From Euptelea pleiosperma (lineage: Eukaryota; Streptophyta; Magnoliopsida; Ranunculales; Eupteleaceae): a stretch of 64,000 bases of DNA. Both the position numbers and the translations under genes were made by a program. The notes beneath the pieces are model-generated. The model saw only the letters and a program-made list of their open reading frames with translations. It was not told the DNA's origin and searched no databases. Shown one piece after another: positions 31,951-45,600 of this stretch. The first letter of the stretch is position 1. Every line of letters starts with the position of its first letter. Location of the stretch: NCBI GenBank assembly GCA_035048495.1, contig CM068548.1, positions 15,675,464-15,739,463 of the forward strand, given 5' to 3'.

Positions 31951-32415
31951 CTCAAAAGAAAATTTGTTTTTCAAGAAGGAGATGTCAGGTGTAGGTCACA
32001 TGCAATTATTGAGTCTCATTAGGTGTGATGTTCATACTTTAAACGCTTTTGCTTAGAAAAGTAGGGTTTATGAAGAAGGTTCTCGCATCTTTATGTTCAC
32101 GCTGATCCACATTTTTCGAAGATCGGATCTAGGTCAATACACATGGCTGAATTTCTATCGTTACGATTGACGTTTTTTGGATTATTTTCTCTTAATCTCA
32201 AGTAAATTAACTTTCGCTAAACCCTAGATTGTCGAAAGGGATGGAAAAAGAGAAATGAGAAAGAAAATTTTCTTAGGGAAATATATTTTTTTCCTCGTCC
32301 GTGAAAAAAAAGTTTCTTGGATTATTTGAATAGTAGGGGAACAAAATGATGAGAAATTTGCTAGCCACAAATCACCATTTTTTTGCATTTCTTGTCGAAA
32401 CGTGCACGTAGTTTT

Positions 32416-32690
32416 AAAAAAAAGGTTATTATAACAGTAACACTCCAAGACTGTTACGTCATTTTCAATAAAATGTCAAAAACCCTAAAAATGGACTTAA
32501 CGTTATAGTGGCTATTGTTTTCATAATGTCTGTTATTTGTTATCTTATGGTTGTCAATTTTTTTTTGAAAAAAGAAAAATAATATTTTGACTTTTTTTAC
32601 TATGATGCGACTCGTTATTATGGCCGTTATAGCTGACATAACGGTAATGTTACCTGTCATTCGTAACGTTATAATGGTTCAATTTAAACT
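32416..32690. mobile_element. AACGG-rich foldback element, degenerate
   Basis: Contains GTTATTATAACAGTAACACT, CTTAACGTTATAGTGGCTAT, ATTATGGCCGTTATAGCTGA and CGTTATAATGGTTCAATTTA, the order expected of the family. Poorly preserved. Confidence 0.5.
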
Positions 32691-32984
32691 TTGAACGTGC
32701 GCTCCAAATAAAAAACCAAAATTTTATTTTTTCCATGCCCTTATCTCTGCAGCCAAACAGTCACGCGTGCTTCAAATTATTCTATTTCTCCGCCGGTTTA
32801 ATGAAAAATGGGTTTTTGGTATGTATTGCAAATATCCCTGGCATTATCTTGAGTTCTTACGATTCCGAATGAAAGCAAATTTGACTATGGTTTTCCAAAA
32901 GCTAGTAAAGTACAAATCAGGCTTAACTATCGAGAAACGACTAGTCCCGTCTTGTCAATTTTAGTTGTATAGTAACGAGATGGT

Positions 32985-33065
32985 CCACTCGTGGTCATCA
33001 TTATAAGCCTTATCTCAACTATATGGGGTCGGTTACACGAATCTTGTTCTTGTACTATTTGTCCA
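32985..33065 (-). mobile_element. LINE 3'-end fragment
   Basis: ATAAGCCTTATCTCAACTAT followed by ATGGGGTCGGTTACACGAAT matches the conserved 3' end of the RTE-type LINE copies in this window (minus-strand reading IRVADP-like). Only about 80 bp remain. Confidence 0.55.
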
Positions 33066-33920
33066 ATTAATTACTTTTTTTTTAAATATAAATAAAATAA
33101 TTATCTTTTTAATTATTTTTAATTATTTTACATATGAAACATTAATTAATTGCATTTGACTAGGTTTTGACTGACCAGGATTCTACATGGACCCATTGGC
33201 CAGCTAAGTTGTGAGGAGGAAAGGGCACCTAGCTAGAATCACCACAGTATGGTCAAAGGTAATGGATTGGCTTATATGGTAAATTATCGGGACAAAGGCG
33301 ACCCATTTGTCGCCTATGATGAGTAGACCCCGCTTGTTCTCTCAACATCAGGTCTCAAAGTAAATACAAACCAAGACTCACATGGAAATACATTTCGATC
33401 CCATCTCCTACAAAAGGTCCCATCTGTAACAATTGAACCCTACCCCACCACCCCAACAGATAACCAGGCAAGAAAAAAGCATACAGTCGAGGCCATTGAC
33501 CATTGGATTTTCAAAAGATCCATGGTCCACAAGGTAACAACTACAAAGAATACAATAATTGTTACATCCGTTCATTGGCGACCACCCTTAAGGCTCTAGT
33601 CCAACTTACCTGGTGTGTGTGGATGAGGGGGTTGCACGTGCTTGAGGGATTTAGTCGCGTGCTTTAAGAGGCTCAGATAGCGTGTACAAAAAAAAAATTG
33701 TTGCTTTATGGACTGCAATCCCTCGAATCCAATGGTCAATGGCGTCAACCACACATATTTTTGACTCGTAATGTAATTTTTTAGTCCTAAACATGAATGT
33801 TACAAAATTTGAGGCTTTTAGGGCACCCCACCACAGCATTTATGTCTTAACTTGCCAGCTTGAAGTTGAAATCTTTGCTATACATGGCTTAACATCCTAA
33901 GTTTGCAATATAAGAATGTG
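33066..33920. other. intergenic, nothing recognised
   Basis: AT-rich start, then unique-looking DNA. No domain-bearing open frame, no clear repeat. Confidence 0.35.
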
Positions 33921-34163
33921 GGGACGTTACCGTTTTTTCCGTTATAACGAATTGTAATGCTTATGCAAAAATTCAAAATTCAAAATTTGAATTTCAAATT
34001 TTCAATAAAAAATAACGGAAAATAACAGAAATAAAGGACATTTTTTTACAAATTTTTTTTTATAACAAAAATAACGGGCCGTTATTTTCTGAGCATTAAA
34101 ACGGTATATAACGTAACGGGGAGGTCCGAATCCATTATAACGGCCATTTTTTAAACCATGGTC
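33921..34163. mobile_element. AACGG-rich foldback element
   Basis: Starts near GGGGACGTTACCGTTTTTTC and ends ATTATAACGGCCATTTTTTAAACCATG, split here as ATTATAACGGCC and ATTTTTTAAACCATG. Central AAATAACGGAAAATAACAGA and ACGGGCCGTTATTTTCTGAG are family signatures. Confidence 0.65.
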
Positions 34164-36419
34164 TCAATGTTACAACTCTTGTCACGTAACGACTATATAT
34201 GGTTATTAATGGGCCAGATTTGGGCTGGGCCAAGTTCTGCTCAAGCTTGGTCCAGAACATAAGTAACTAGGCCCAAGTCTGGCCATTGGCTAATGATCCT
34301 ATTTTTATTTCGACTAGACTTTTTTTTATTTTTTGGATAAGTGGGTAGATAGCATTAACAACTTAAAACATAAAGCACAGCTAGCGTCGATATGTATAGT
34401 CATTAGATACCATACATAATTGGAGATATGTATTTCAATGAACAAATTTACGCATTTTTTCCCGTCGAGCGCATAAAAATGCACCACCTGGCTCTCTTTC
34501 GGGTCTACTGACCCATGAATGATTGGACCACCACTTGATGAACCTACACACCGACAATTAACCTTATAGGTAGCTAAAATCAATGCTCACACTCCCAAAA
34601 GTCGTCACATAACAAAGAAGACAAACTCAAGCTAATTGAATTTAATAAATACATATAATTTTGTGGCGATTTATGGGAATGTTAGTATCATTTTTGTTGC
34701 TAATCATTGGTAAGATTTGTGAGTGTTGATACCACGACATGGGTTCGGAGCCTGTCTTTATCCTCTGACCACTAACCCGCTTGCCTACCCAAAGAATAAA
34801 AACAATTTTTTTTACTAAGTTACATGGTTCGAAATCTCGGGATCGGAGGCTGCATGCACCAGTGGGTTTCGGTCTGATATAGAATGGGATCTGTGCATCT
34901 CGCTCGAGACAAAATGATATTGCTTTGGGAAATAGTGATCTCAGGGCGAGACGATCAAATTTTGGATCGGATCAGTGAGCACCGATCCAGAACAGGATTG
35001 GTCGAGACTCCATGCTAGGTTATGAGGCTCAAAACCTCAAAAAACAAAAGAAAAGAAAAAAAAAGCTCAAACCCTAGAAAGTAATAAGTTAGGTTGAAGA
35101 TGAAATTATGATATAGAAAAAAAGTTTGGTGGAAGACGAAATTATGATTTATATGTAGCTGAGGTGCAATTTTGGCCAATGACAATACGACACCACTGCG
35201 CCCATCACAACATCCATGGACCCCGGTCCATGAGATCATTATTGATGGCTTATGAATAGCTTACCTAACACACATTGTTGCTTATAGAAGGGAAAAAAAC
35301 ACACACACACCCACACATTGTCACAAAGAACGAGTCCGAGCTACCAACTAGTAGGGTACCCTTTTTTGTTTCACACATTTTGTGAGGGTAGTTTAGTCAT
35401 TAACGCAGATTTACGGAAACTACTCCGCGTTCTCCGGGAAACCTAAAACGTCTCTGCCGAATTACTGTTATACCCATGGAATACATTTTCTCAATTATTT
35501 TCGTCAATTAATACCGTTTATCCACAATGGATTTTAACAGAGTCCTGAAGCCCAACCATCATCCTCATTGGACTCCACCTCTCATTTCTAACTGCTGTAG
35601 ATTGGAAGGTTAACGTCCTTTGCTCTGGTTTGATTTTCAACTTTCCAAAACTACCCTACCTATGAACGGTTCTGATTTATCATCCGTTTGATTATTATTT
35701 TTGCGGAACAATGGTCCTGATTTCCATCATAAATATTCTAAAAATCTATTAGGGTCATGGATAAAGGTCTTGCAAGACCTTGCTGATTGGTCCCTGTCGA
35801 TCCCTCGGACCACGATGGAGCTGATCGTGGCTGAGATGGATGATTATGATCATCTCCGGTGTAGGTGATCTCTTAGGTGGGAGCCACACATTAGTACAAG
35901 AGTACATTTTGCATCATCAAAAAGAAAAATATAAAAATTTTGCATGTCCAGTCAAATTACCAAAATATCCTCATTCTTTAAGAAAAATCCTGAAAATAAT
36001 TAATAGACATAATTGTAGGGGTGTTTTTGTCATTAAAAATAAGTAAAGCCACTAAATTCAAAGAATCAAAACCTCTCCGTGTTATCCGGGTAAATCAAAA
36101 CTTCCACACTGAAATATCCATTTTGCCCACGTTTTATGACTATTTTAGCCAATCAAAACAATAATTTAAAGGGTATGTTCGGGAGAATGGGATCAGCTTA
36201 CGTTAATAAAGCGTAGGGCTATTAATTATGTGATGGCATTTTTAAAAGCGACGAATAAAGGAATATTTTCGCAGAGACAGTTTCATCAAACCGAAGAACA
36301 GAACCTGACGATCTGGGCGAATACAATTTCGACACGTAGCCAAAAACTTTTTGAGAAAATATAAAATAAAGATAAGAACTTAAATAAATATAGCGGTTTC
36401 GTCAAAAAAAGCCAAACCT
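34164..36419. other. intergenic, scattered repeat arms
   Basis: 34440-34590 is one arm of the foldback family of 13955 (GCGCATAAAAATGCACCACC, GACCCATGAATGATTGGACC). 34800-35040 has repeated CGAGAC/GATCGGAT words. 35200-35250 resembles bases 1-45. 35300-36400 is the likely far promoter of the LRL gene, with no confident element. Confidence 0.4.
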
Positions 36420-36499
36420 CTTTTTTGTTCATCTTTTTCCTCATTTTTTTGATGTTCACAACTCATAAGCTTACACTCTCTTCAGTCTTGGTTTTTCCT
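36420..36499 (+). other. possible non-coding first exon of the LRL gene
   Basis: Pyrimidine-rich leader-like sequence (CTTACACTCTCTTCAGTCTT) followed at 36500 by a strong donor GTAAGT and a typical T-rich intron start. A matching acceptor (TTCTTACTGTAG) occurs at 39473, 153 bp before the LRL ATG. This would give a 3-kb 5'UTR intron. It is an inference from splice signals only and needs a transcript. Confidence 0.35.
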
Positions 36500-37324
36500 G
36501 TAAGTTCCTTCTTTCTCTCTCAGAATAATTTCTTAATTTTCAGCAAATTTAGAGTAGATTTTGGATGAGTTGTTGTAATTGTTTTCTGGGTTCTTTGAAT
36601 AATTTCAGCTAATGGGTTTTTTTTGTTTGTTTGTATGTGTAATTTGAGAGCATTTGCATGGAGTATGAACAGTGAAATTGTTCGTTAGAGAAAATATTTT
36701 GCTATGTTTTATTTGAATTTTAGCTCATATTTGAGGATTGTTGAGTTTTGTTGCTCTGGGTATTTGCTAATTTTCTGTTTTGTTTAGTAGAGAGTTTTTT
36801 TTTTTTTTTTTTGTAATTTGGGTGGTTGAACTAGGGTTTGGGAAGGGTTTCTGAGGGCTTGTTTGGTGGTATTCTTTGAAATGATGGTTGGAATTGTTTT
36901 TATCAGGTTGATTCTAATATTGGGTAGTTCAAAAGAATGATATATGGTGTACGTATTTTGCTGGAGGAATTTTTTTTTGTTAAGTGTGATCGATGATGGG
37001 ATTTCTAAGCTCAAAAGGAGAATATTGTTATTTTTTTTTGTTGGTTTAAAATGAGAATTTTTGCCGTGAATTTCTGTTTCTTTTTTAGCTTTATTAATTG
37101 AGAGTAGTACCATACCATGCTTCCTCAAATACTATCATTTTGTCGAAATACTTATTTTCAGTCACGCTTTCAGCTAATTGATGGTGATCAGGTCTTCTTG
37201 TTTTTATTGCATTGACACTTGAATGTTTGTTGTTGCTAGTACTGATCTTGGTGAATTTGATCAAACCTTTTTTCTTTGAAGCATATGAAGAACTGTTCTT
37301 AGCTAAAACCTGCAACTTGGAATC

Positions 37325-37535
37325 ATTCTTTGAATGTGTTTCCATCATCATCATAAGCCTTAGTATGAGGTTCTTGCATTCAATTCTATCTAAAGCCATG
37401 GCACCACTTGACGCAAGTGTCTTCAAACTTTCTCTCAATACCTCAGTCCACATCCTTTTTGACCTTTCCCTCGCCCTTTTGTAACCTTCAACCTGAATGT
37501 TCTTTCTCACTTGTGTTTTTGTTGTACTTTTGGAG
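37325..37535 (-). mobile_element. RTE-type LINE 3'-end fragment
   Basis: Minus-strand reading KRARERSKRMWTEVLRESLK, then MALDRIECKNLI, then a (ATGATG) tail at about 37343-37357. This is the conserved C-terminal tail of plant RTE LINE proteins. It lies in the region proposed as the LRL 5'UTR intron. Confidence 0.65.
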
Positions 37536-38039
37536 GACGTCTCCAAGATTTTTAAAATTTATATGAAGTTTTAATGATGCACCATCACTCTCAAAAAGAG
37601 TTGGTCTCGAAAATAACTAGGAAATCATTTTTCTCACAACTACTTACTTGCCTCTGATAGCTGTTTCGCGTCTATGTATAGTGCTCTTTAATGTAATATG
37701 TGATTGATATTAAGATTGATGGTTTTTTAGTTGTCTACTGTGGCCCAAGATCAATCGTCTTCTCTGTTTCACTGAGATTCTATGTGTAAAGTCTCACATT
37801 CTGGTTCTCTAACCTCAGAATGAAAGAAGTGATTTGGACAGATGCTTCCCCATGGGGTGTTATCCGGTAGACAGGAAGGAGGGGCGGATAGATGGTTATT
37901 GAGATCCCCACTTATGTATCAACGGCATGAGTGGGAATGAATGGAATGGTGGGTAGTCCCCTCGACCGGAAATCTTCCAAGGAGGAGCTGTATACAACAA
38001 TGTCGACAAGGTACACCATGATGAACTTGTCAAGATACT

Positions 38040-38200
38040 TCCGGAAGAGCATGCCGAACACTTATGCCTCCTACTCTAAGTATTGTGCGAGAACAATATT
38101 TATGTTAAGAAGGAGAAATGCGCTTTTGCTCAAGAGCAAATCAAATTCCTTAGCCATATTGTTGGAGGGGGACAAATTCAGATGGAGATGGGTTCCTATA
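38040..38200 (+). mobile_element. Ty3-type reverse transcriptase remnant
   Basis: A short reading frame gives EHAEHLCLL, then NNIYVKKEKCAFAQEQIKFL and SHIVGGG, matching the chromodomain/Ty3 reverse-transcriptase region (KEKC...FLGHIV). A stop interrupts it, and no LTR was found nearby. Confidence 0.6.
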
Positions 38201-39625
38201 CTCTGCTTCAACACTGGACCTGATGACTATTTGTTTCTCTTAGCTATCCCAATACACTAGGCTACTTTGTAAACAAGTTTAAGCACTGGGTAGTAGATGC
38301 TCTACTATGAGGTGATAAGAGGGTGGTTAGATAAGGACATGCCCCGTTGGTTCAAGTGTCCTGTTAGCTGTGTTTGAGTGTTATTTACTGTTCCAATGAA
38401 CTAGCTTACTGAAACATGTGTGACGTCCAACTAAGTCTGCATACATGGGAGAGATGCAACAGGAACTACTTCTTTATAAATGTACAGCTCTAGTATCTCT
38501 AGGGCCATTGTTGTATAAATCTGCTGTTTCTTTAGTTGATGTCAGGTGAATGGCTCTAGATCCATATGGGTAGCCCCACCATTCAGGAACTTCTTGTTAA
38601 TAATACGACATCTCAGCTTTTGATATAAGAAGTCCAGGGGATATTGACTTAAAAAGGTACCATTGGGGGTTGGACAAATAATGTTGCATAATCAATAAGT
38701 CAGTATATTCAATGTTTCTTTAATGGTATTCTTAACTTTTCTAAATGTTTCTGCCCGAATGCATTTGTTGATACATGCAACAGTTATATTAAGCAACATT
38801 TATATCATAACTGTTTGGCTGGATTGGTGTGTTGGGCTTCCTCAGGTTGCCATGTCTGCCACCTCACATTTTTATCTGTCAAAGACACAATGTTCATATC
38901 TCAAAGAGAGCACAATGTTTATTCTGCTTTCCCCTTTTAATATGCATTGTGAATTATGGCTGAAATCAATTAGTACCCTTTATGTGGTATTAATTTCTGG
39001 TACAAGCTGCTCATGTAAGATGTCTTCCTCTTTCCTCTGTGCGGATGTTGGAAATCACATATTTAGTACATATTCGGTTTTGGTGTGGCTGTGACACGCT
39101 CTGTCTCTGATACCTTAATCCTTGATAAGAATGTTGGCAAGGACGGTAAGTATTCCCCATAGGTCTGATGGTTAGCGCTTTTGCAGCCATCTAAGCTGTA
39201 TTGATTACCCATCCAAGATGGATGTAGAAACCCTTTAGTATTGTTATATGATTGTGCGGCGATGATTTGACTGATAAAATTGCTTCTAGCTAATCTGCTA
39301 TGATATTATACAATATTGATTCATTCGCAGAAGAATTAATATTTATTTACTTATTTACTGTAATAAAATTCTGCAGTGTTAGATTAGTAAGGCAGTTTTC
39401 TGAAAGATGCAGCTCTTATCCTCAACGAGGGCTTAATGAGAAGCTAACATGAATTTAACTTTTCTTACTGTAGGTAGGAGCCAAGATAATATGAGAAGAA
39501 GCAACTCTTTACAAATCCCATCTGTCCATCTGTGATAATAGGCTCAATACTGATAGATGGATAGTGACTTTCACAGTTCATAAAATCCTGAGCTGAGTGA
39601 AGTCTCCACTGTACAAAGTTTAGTT

Positions 39626-42600
39626 ATGGACGAGTTTCTCGATCACTTCTTCCCATCCTCGTCATGGTCGGATGAAAATGTGTCAGAAAGGCCATCTTGG
39701 GTCGGCAATGGTCCTGCTCAAACAAATGGGCTACTCCCCGATTTGATGGGAGCATATGAGGGAGATGAAAGGAACTCACCATCAAGCTTAATTCCTTCTA
39801 GTCATATTATAGACAGCTTAGCCACGCAAGGTACTTCTCTGCTTGTTGGTGGGGATTCAAACTATGGTCTTGACAAGGGTTTACTTTCCAGAGAAGCCCG
39901 ACCACAGCAAGAGGGTCCAGACTGTGAAAAAAAGCCTTCGTTGCCGGCACTGGTGGATGGTAACTCAAAAGCTGGCTACTTGGGTCTGCAGTTGATCACT
40001 TCTACATCAACCCTGGGCACATTGAATCATAGTCCTTCAGAGCTGCTTCCTGTTGTTGGTGGTTCGGCTAAGTCGCCTCTTGTGCCACCTGAATCTGGTT
40101 CTGTCGGAAGCAATGGTAGTGAACCATCAGGGTTCCAACCATCTCTTACAGTTTCTCACTCCCTTACTTCAATCCCGCAGTTATGGCCCCTACCGTCCTA
40201 CAGGGGTGTTTCTTCCCTGTCTCCTCTTATGGGCCAAGATAAAATACAAGGCATTGGTTTGCAAGGAGAATATGTGGATACAGATGCTAATGTTTTGGGG
40301 AACAGATACCTTGGAGACGATAACATTCTGCAAATGAGCAATTTGCCTGCTTCAGTTTCTGCAAATGTATAATTTTTATAGACCTCTACTCAGTTCATCA
40401 AATAAGGTTGAAGAAATATAAATTGGGGCTGCACTGGATGGAGGTGCTACCTTTCCTCACCCTGCGCCAGTCGATGTCTGCATTCTTTCATTGATGTCTG
40501 ATCATTAGGCCATAACAAAAAAATGCAACAACTGGATGATTCTAACCATATGAATTTTTTTCTCGAAATGTAGTCCATACTTTGTTGTAAGGATTCTTCT
40601 GGTTGGTTTTCCTTTTTTAATGGGCCAACCGAGAGTAATTTCATTGATTGGACACTCTGAATCGATGAGACATCCACCGTTGGCTGGTAGAGAAGTGAGG
40701 ACCCACTATCCATTTCAGGGCATCTCCCAACAGTATATTTCCTTCATAAGGCTGGGCCTCTCATTGTACATTTCTTGTGCTCGTCTAATGGTACAGGGGC
40801 AAGACGAACTGGAGAACCATTGTTTGTCCTCTTTCGCTGCTGGCCACCATATTTCTTTGGCAAGAACAGCTGGATTACATTCTCAGCCACAGGTTCAGTT
40901 TTCTTTTAATACTTATGTAAAGGCTTTGGCTGGTGTCTTATGTTAGTCATTGAGTGTTCTCCTATATTTGTTGGTACACAGTTGTCACAATTGAGTGAAG
41001 GAAATCCCATCAAGCATTATACGGACCAGTCTCCTGTTTCTCAGTTGCCACATGGACCTGCTACTGCTGGTGGTGGCTGTAATGGAGTTGTAAAGCCTCG
41101 TGTGAGAGCGCGCAGGGGTCAGGCCACTGACCCACACAGTATCGCTGAACGGGTTAGTATGTAATTTGATTTTATGATTTGAAATAAGCCCGCTTAACTT
41201 GTAAATTTGTTTGGATGTTCATAACTGGGACTGGATCGTGGCCATGGAATTTGAAGTTTGTCATAATTGTCCAGTTTTTAAAATTGTGAAATTCTTATTG
41301 CTGAGTGTAATAATGTATAAATGCAGCTTCGGAGAGAGAAAATTGCTGAGAGGATGAAGAATTTGCAAGAACTTGTTCCAAATTCTAATAAGGTACTCCC
41401 TTATGTTGGATGTTTCACTATTATTTAGGCAGTAGGTTTTATTAATAAAATGTTTTATAATTATGGGAAAAGACAGTTTTGGTCTGTCTAGTTTTGATCA
41501 AGTTTTTCCAAGTCTGCGTGGCCTATCTAGGGTCAAGAGAAAACTGTGAGTACTTGGTCACTCTTCTTTGGTTCTAGTAGACTTGTATCAACTTTTGGAG
41601 ATCTTGAGTTAACCCATCAACTCCTTTGATGCAAATGAGTCACTTGTGTAAACTAGCAGCAACAATAGCAGCAAAAAAAACTTCTTCATTCAATAATTAA
41701 ACTAAGAGAGCTTACATGTACTTAGAGGTGTATGGGACGACCCAACATTCTAACTTAAAATTAGAAAATACTAATAAATTAAAACTTCTAAATCTTAGTA
41801 ACAACTAATCAGGCAACCACTCCTCCAATTAGAAACTGTAAAAATAGAAACTTATATTTAACAAATTTCTAACTTCTAAAAACTTGCTGACCAAGTAATG
41901 GGACCCACTTAGGACTGTAGGGCCAGCACAGAAACTCTCTCAATGAGCTGAACGAATAGGCCCCAAACCCAGAATTATTGGGCTGGGAAGAAGTGGGCTC
42001 TAGAGGGTTTCCTTCGGCTGTAAAACCTAAGGTATCTGGATCTGTCTTAGGGTTAGGGACTGGTTTCTTCTCCAAGATTAGTGACGACAACAAAGTGGGC
42101 AGTTCGAAGGTCGAGTCTGTGGTGGCGAAGGCAGTGGCAGGTTTCGCGACAATGGAACACCTGCTGAAGTTGTAGGTTTGTTCTTCTTATCATGCAGACA
42201 TTTTGATTTCGATGGGTAAAATTTCTTTCTATTTGCTTCTTTTTGTATATAACTAGCAAATGACCTGTGCCAATGGCACTCCCCGACAAAGTTTTTTAAG
42301 TAGTGGCTGAGATCGGACTGTCCAAATTAGATGGATGTATTTGATCTCAGCCACTCTATGGGTTATAAGTACATTTGCATACTTCTAGAGTATGCACCAC
42401 GTGTGCAAACTAATTCCGTTCAGTTAACCGATGGATATAACTTTTGCGAATGACCCATCCCAAACGGGGACATGTCTAATTATCCGTTCAATCTGGACCA
42501 TTCAATCAATTAACGTAATTTTTGAAGTTTTATAGCCATTAGCCACCTTCGACTTAGGCACACGGTGGCCCACCAAATGAACCATCTAGATCGATGTAGT

Positions 42601-45600
42601 GGCTTTTTTTGGATAAGCAGATTGATCATTGGTGTAGTAGAGATGCCAACTCTTCATACACGATATGTTCCTAGTGAGCAAGGGCATATTGGTCAGATCT
42701 TCTGGTTGGTGATAATCATTATATTAACAAAAGAAAAAGAAATTCCTGTGGATAGTTTTCAACGGCTCAAATCTTCATGTGTCAATTGTGGCTTGAGAAT
42801 GTTTATAACCAACGTTTAAGCTGTATAAGCGTACACACTAAATCACTTCTTGAATTGGATATTTCATCCCAAAGCTGCTCCTAAGGCTATTTTCGTCCTA
42901 TGAGGGAAACAAACGATTATGATTTTCTAAATATAAAAAAAGACTTGTCCTACTTTTGCCTAATTATTTTAAATGGGACACATGTGTGCACCTGTGCTGA
43001 TCCACTTATTGATGAGTGATCATGTATACGCGTGCTTCTCTACCTGTTGAATATATAGAGATTTCCCTTTCTTAATCGTGTATACATGGCTCTGAAAGAT
43101 GTCGAGAGAGGAAATTGAAATATAGTGTTGATCTGAGCCGTCATCCCTTATTTGAAGCCGATAAGAGGGGGTTCCAAATCTTATCTTATTACTCTAATCA
43201 CTTGAGAATGGAGTTGAGGTTGGTTGAGTTGTTTTATTTCAGATTTATGTTAATTAGATTCCTCCAAAAGATGGTCCTTTTGAGGTCAGCTTCAAACTTG
43301 AGGTAGTTTTCTTCCATTGTAGAAGTTTGTAGTGAGGTTCTATTATTTTTACTATTTTCGATTTCAACAAGGATTTTGAATTTAAATTTCTGTTAGTATA
43401 TTGACGAGGTGAGTTTTCCATTTTTCTCCTTATTTTTGGTTGTTTGAAGCAAATTCTTGAGATTGAGCAGATAGATTTTTAGATGAGATGATAGCAACTT
43501 GACCTTTCTTTGTGTGCCAAGGTTGGTTTAATGTTTCAATATTTTAAGTTAAGTGGTGTTCTTCAACAAATTGGTTTGAAAAGCTAGTTTTGTAGTTTGG
43601 GAAAGTAGAATAATGTAAATCAATTAAGTTGGTCTTCCCAATTATAATATGCACACAAGAATTAGGATTTTCGATGTACTTCTCACTTTAGAAATATATT
43701 ACACTATTTGGATGGTTCTTTTATGTGCTCAATACTGTATTTAGTTGACCATTCCAAATGAAACGCATCTTTTTGCAGCTTCACCAACTTTTGTGTTAAA
43801 GGTTTGCTCAAGCTAATGAATATGATTCACATGATTCTTACCATCCAAAAGAATAGGAGGCCTTGGAGTGGTGACCATCAAAGAAAAATCTCCTGTGGTT
43901 CAGGGAAGAGACTTGAGAATGTTTATAGGGATATTTTAGTGTCTGCGATGTTCCCTTCCTTATTTAGAAAATTTTTGTAATACTAATTTGGTGTCTTCTT
44001 GAAAAGTGGCAATTCTTTATGGGTTTTTGGTTAGGTGTCAATTTAATTCTCTAAAACAGAGAGAGTCTAACAAAAGAGGGACAAGTAATCAGGTGCTACA
44101 TTCTGGAACAAACAACTCAATAGGGTCAATGATTCCAAAAAATCAGTATCCAATTTTAATCCTTCTCTGGGTTCCTTTACTTTGCAATTTCCATTTTCCT
44201 TATTAATACTTTTTTACTTGATTTATAATGGAAATATGCTCATGTTTTGCTGTTTTTAAGTACGGGATTATATTCACGTGGAATTTGAATGATGGGTTTG
44301 TTTGGTTTTATCTGATTTCATTGTTGTTTTTGGTAATAGGCTCAGAGGATTATGTGGGTTTCTATCATTGAGTTGTTTGAGTTATGTTAATGGGTTTTAT
44401 TATTAAGTGAATTTGAATGATGAGTTTGGTTCCATCTTAATTGATTTTATACTTTCTGATTATATTTGTTTTATTTATGGGTTTTAATGTTTAGTGAAGT
44501 TGAAACATGGGTTTGGTTTGGTTTTATCTGTCCTGATATGGTGCTTAGGGTTATTATTTGAGTTTTACTTCAATCACGTGCATTATACATGCCTTCCTAT
44601 AGTTTTATTTTAAATATATCTTTCTTTAAAGTCGTCTGACCTCAAAATTGCTTGTAGAATGTAGAGAGATGAAGGGCTTTTGTACTTCTCCACTGGGCAA
44701 TAAAATGGCTAACCTTGTTTGTGCAGACGGATAAGGCATCAATGCTTGATGAGATCATTGAATATGTCAAATTTCTTCAGCTTCAAGTCAAGGTCTGGAT
44801 GCTTTGACTCCATCTTTGGAACTTGGACTCATCTTGGAATTTGGTCTTCTGATTTCCAAGTTGGATCGGCTGAGCAATGCATTGAATACAAGACTCACTA
44901 ATCTCATTTAGTATTCAGCCAAGTTGAAAATTGACTCAGCCAAAATCAGTTGGCTTTCCCAAGTTCGAAGCCAAACCAGCGAGAACATTGCTTTCTACTC
45001 TAGTTTGGATCACCTGGTTTTTCTGATATATTGCATTGCAGGTTCTAAGCATGAGCAGGCTGGGGGCCGCAGGGGCTGTTGTACCCCTCATTACAGACGG
45101 TCAAGCTGAGGTGCTGCCCCTTCTTTCTTCTTCTTTCAGATTTATCTGAATTGAATAGAACCGCCTACAATATGAGCCACGTGGCATATTCTTAGAGATT
45201 TCTGTCCGTATGGATGTTTGGCCCAACCCTAGATGGACATACAGACCGAAAATTAGCCTGATTAGTGATTTCTAAGCGTTGGATTGGAGTCACATTTACA
45301 TGGGTTGATTTTTAATCGTGGAATTTTGAGCGTTATTGACCAGTATTTGGGGTACAAAAATCCAAAGGTTTGAAATCACTCATCAGGCTGATTTTTGATC
45401 TGTAGGTCCACCTAGGGACTGCCCAAACATCCATACGGTCAGCGTTCTGCTCTTATAGAGGTTTGGGCAGTCCTTAGGTGGACCTAAAATTTTAGCATGT
45501 GCATCATTGTCCTAAAATTTGCTCTTTGGACTCCCCTTTGGGTTCTTTGCGTGTGCATCATTTGTCCTAAAATTTACTGCCAAGGTGATTATCTCATCTG

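Noticed and set aside
37094..37546. 150-codon open frame on the minus strand
   Set aside because: Its readable part is the C-terminal tail of an RTE-type LINE protein followed by a trinucleotide tail; a transposon relic, not a host gene.
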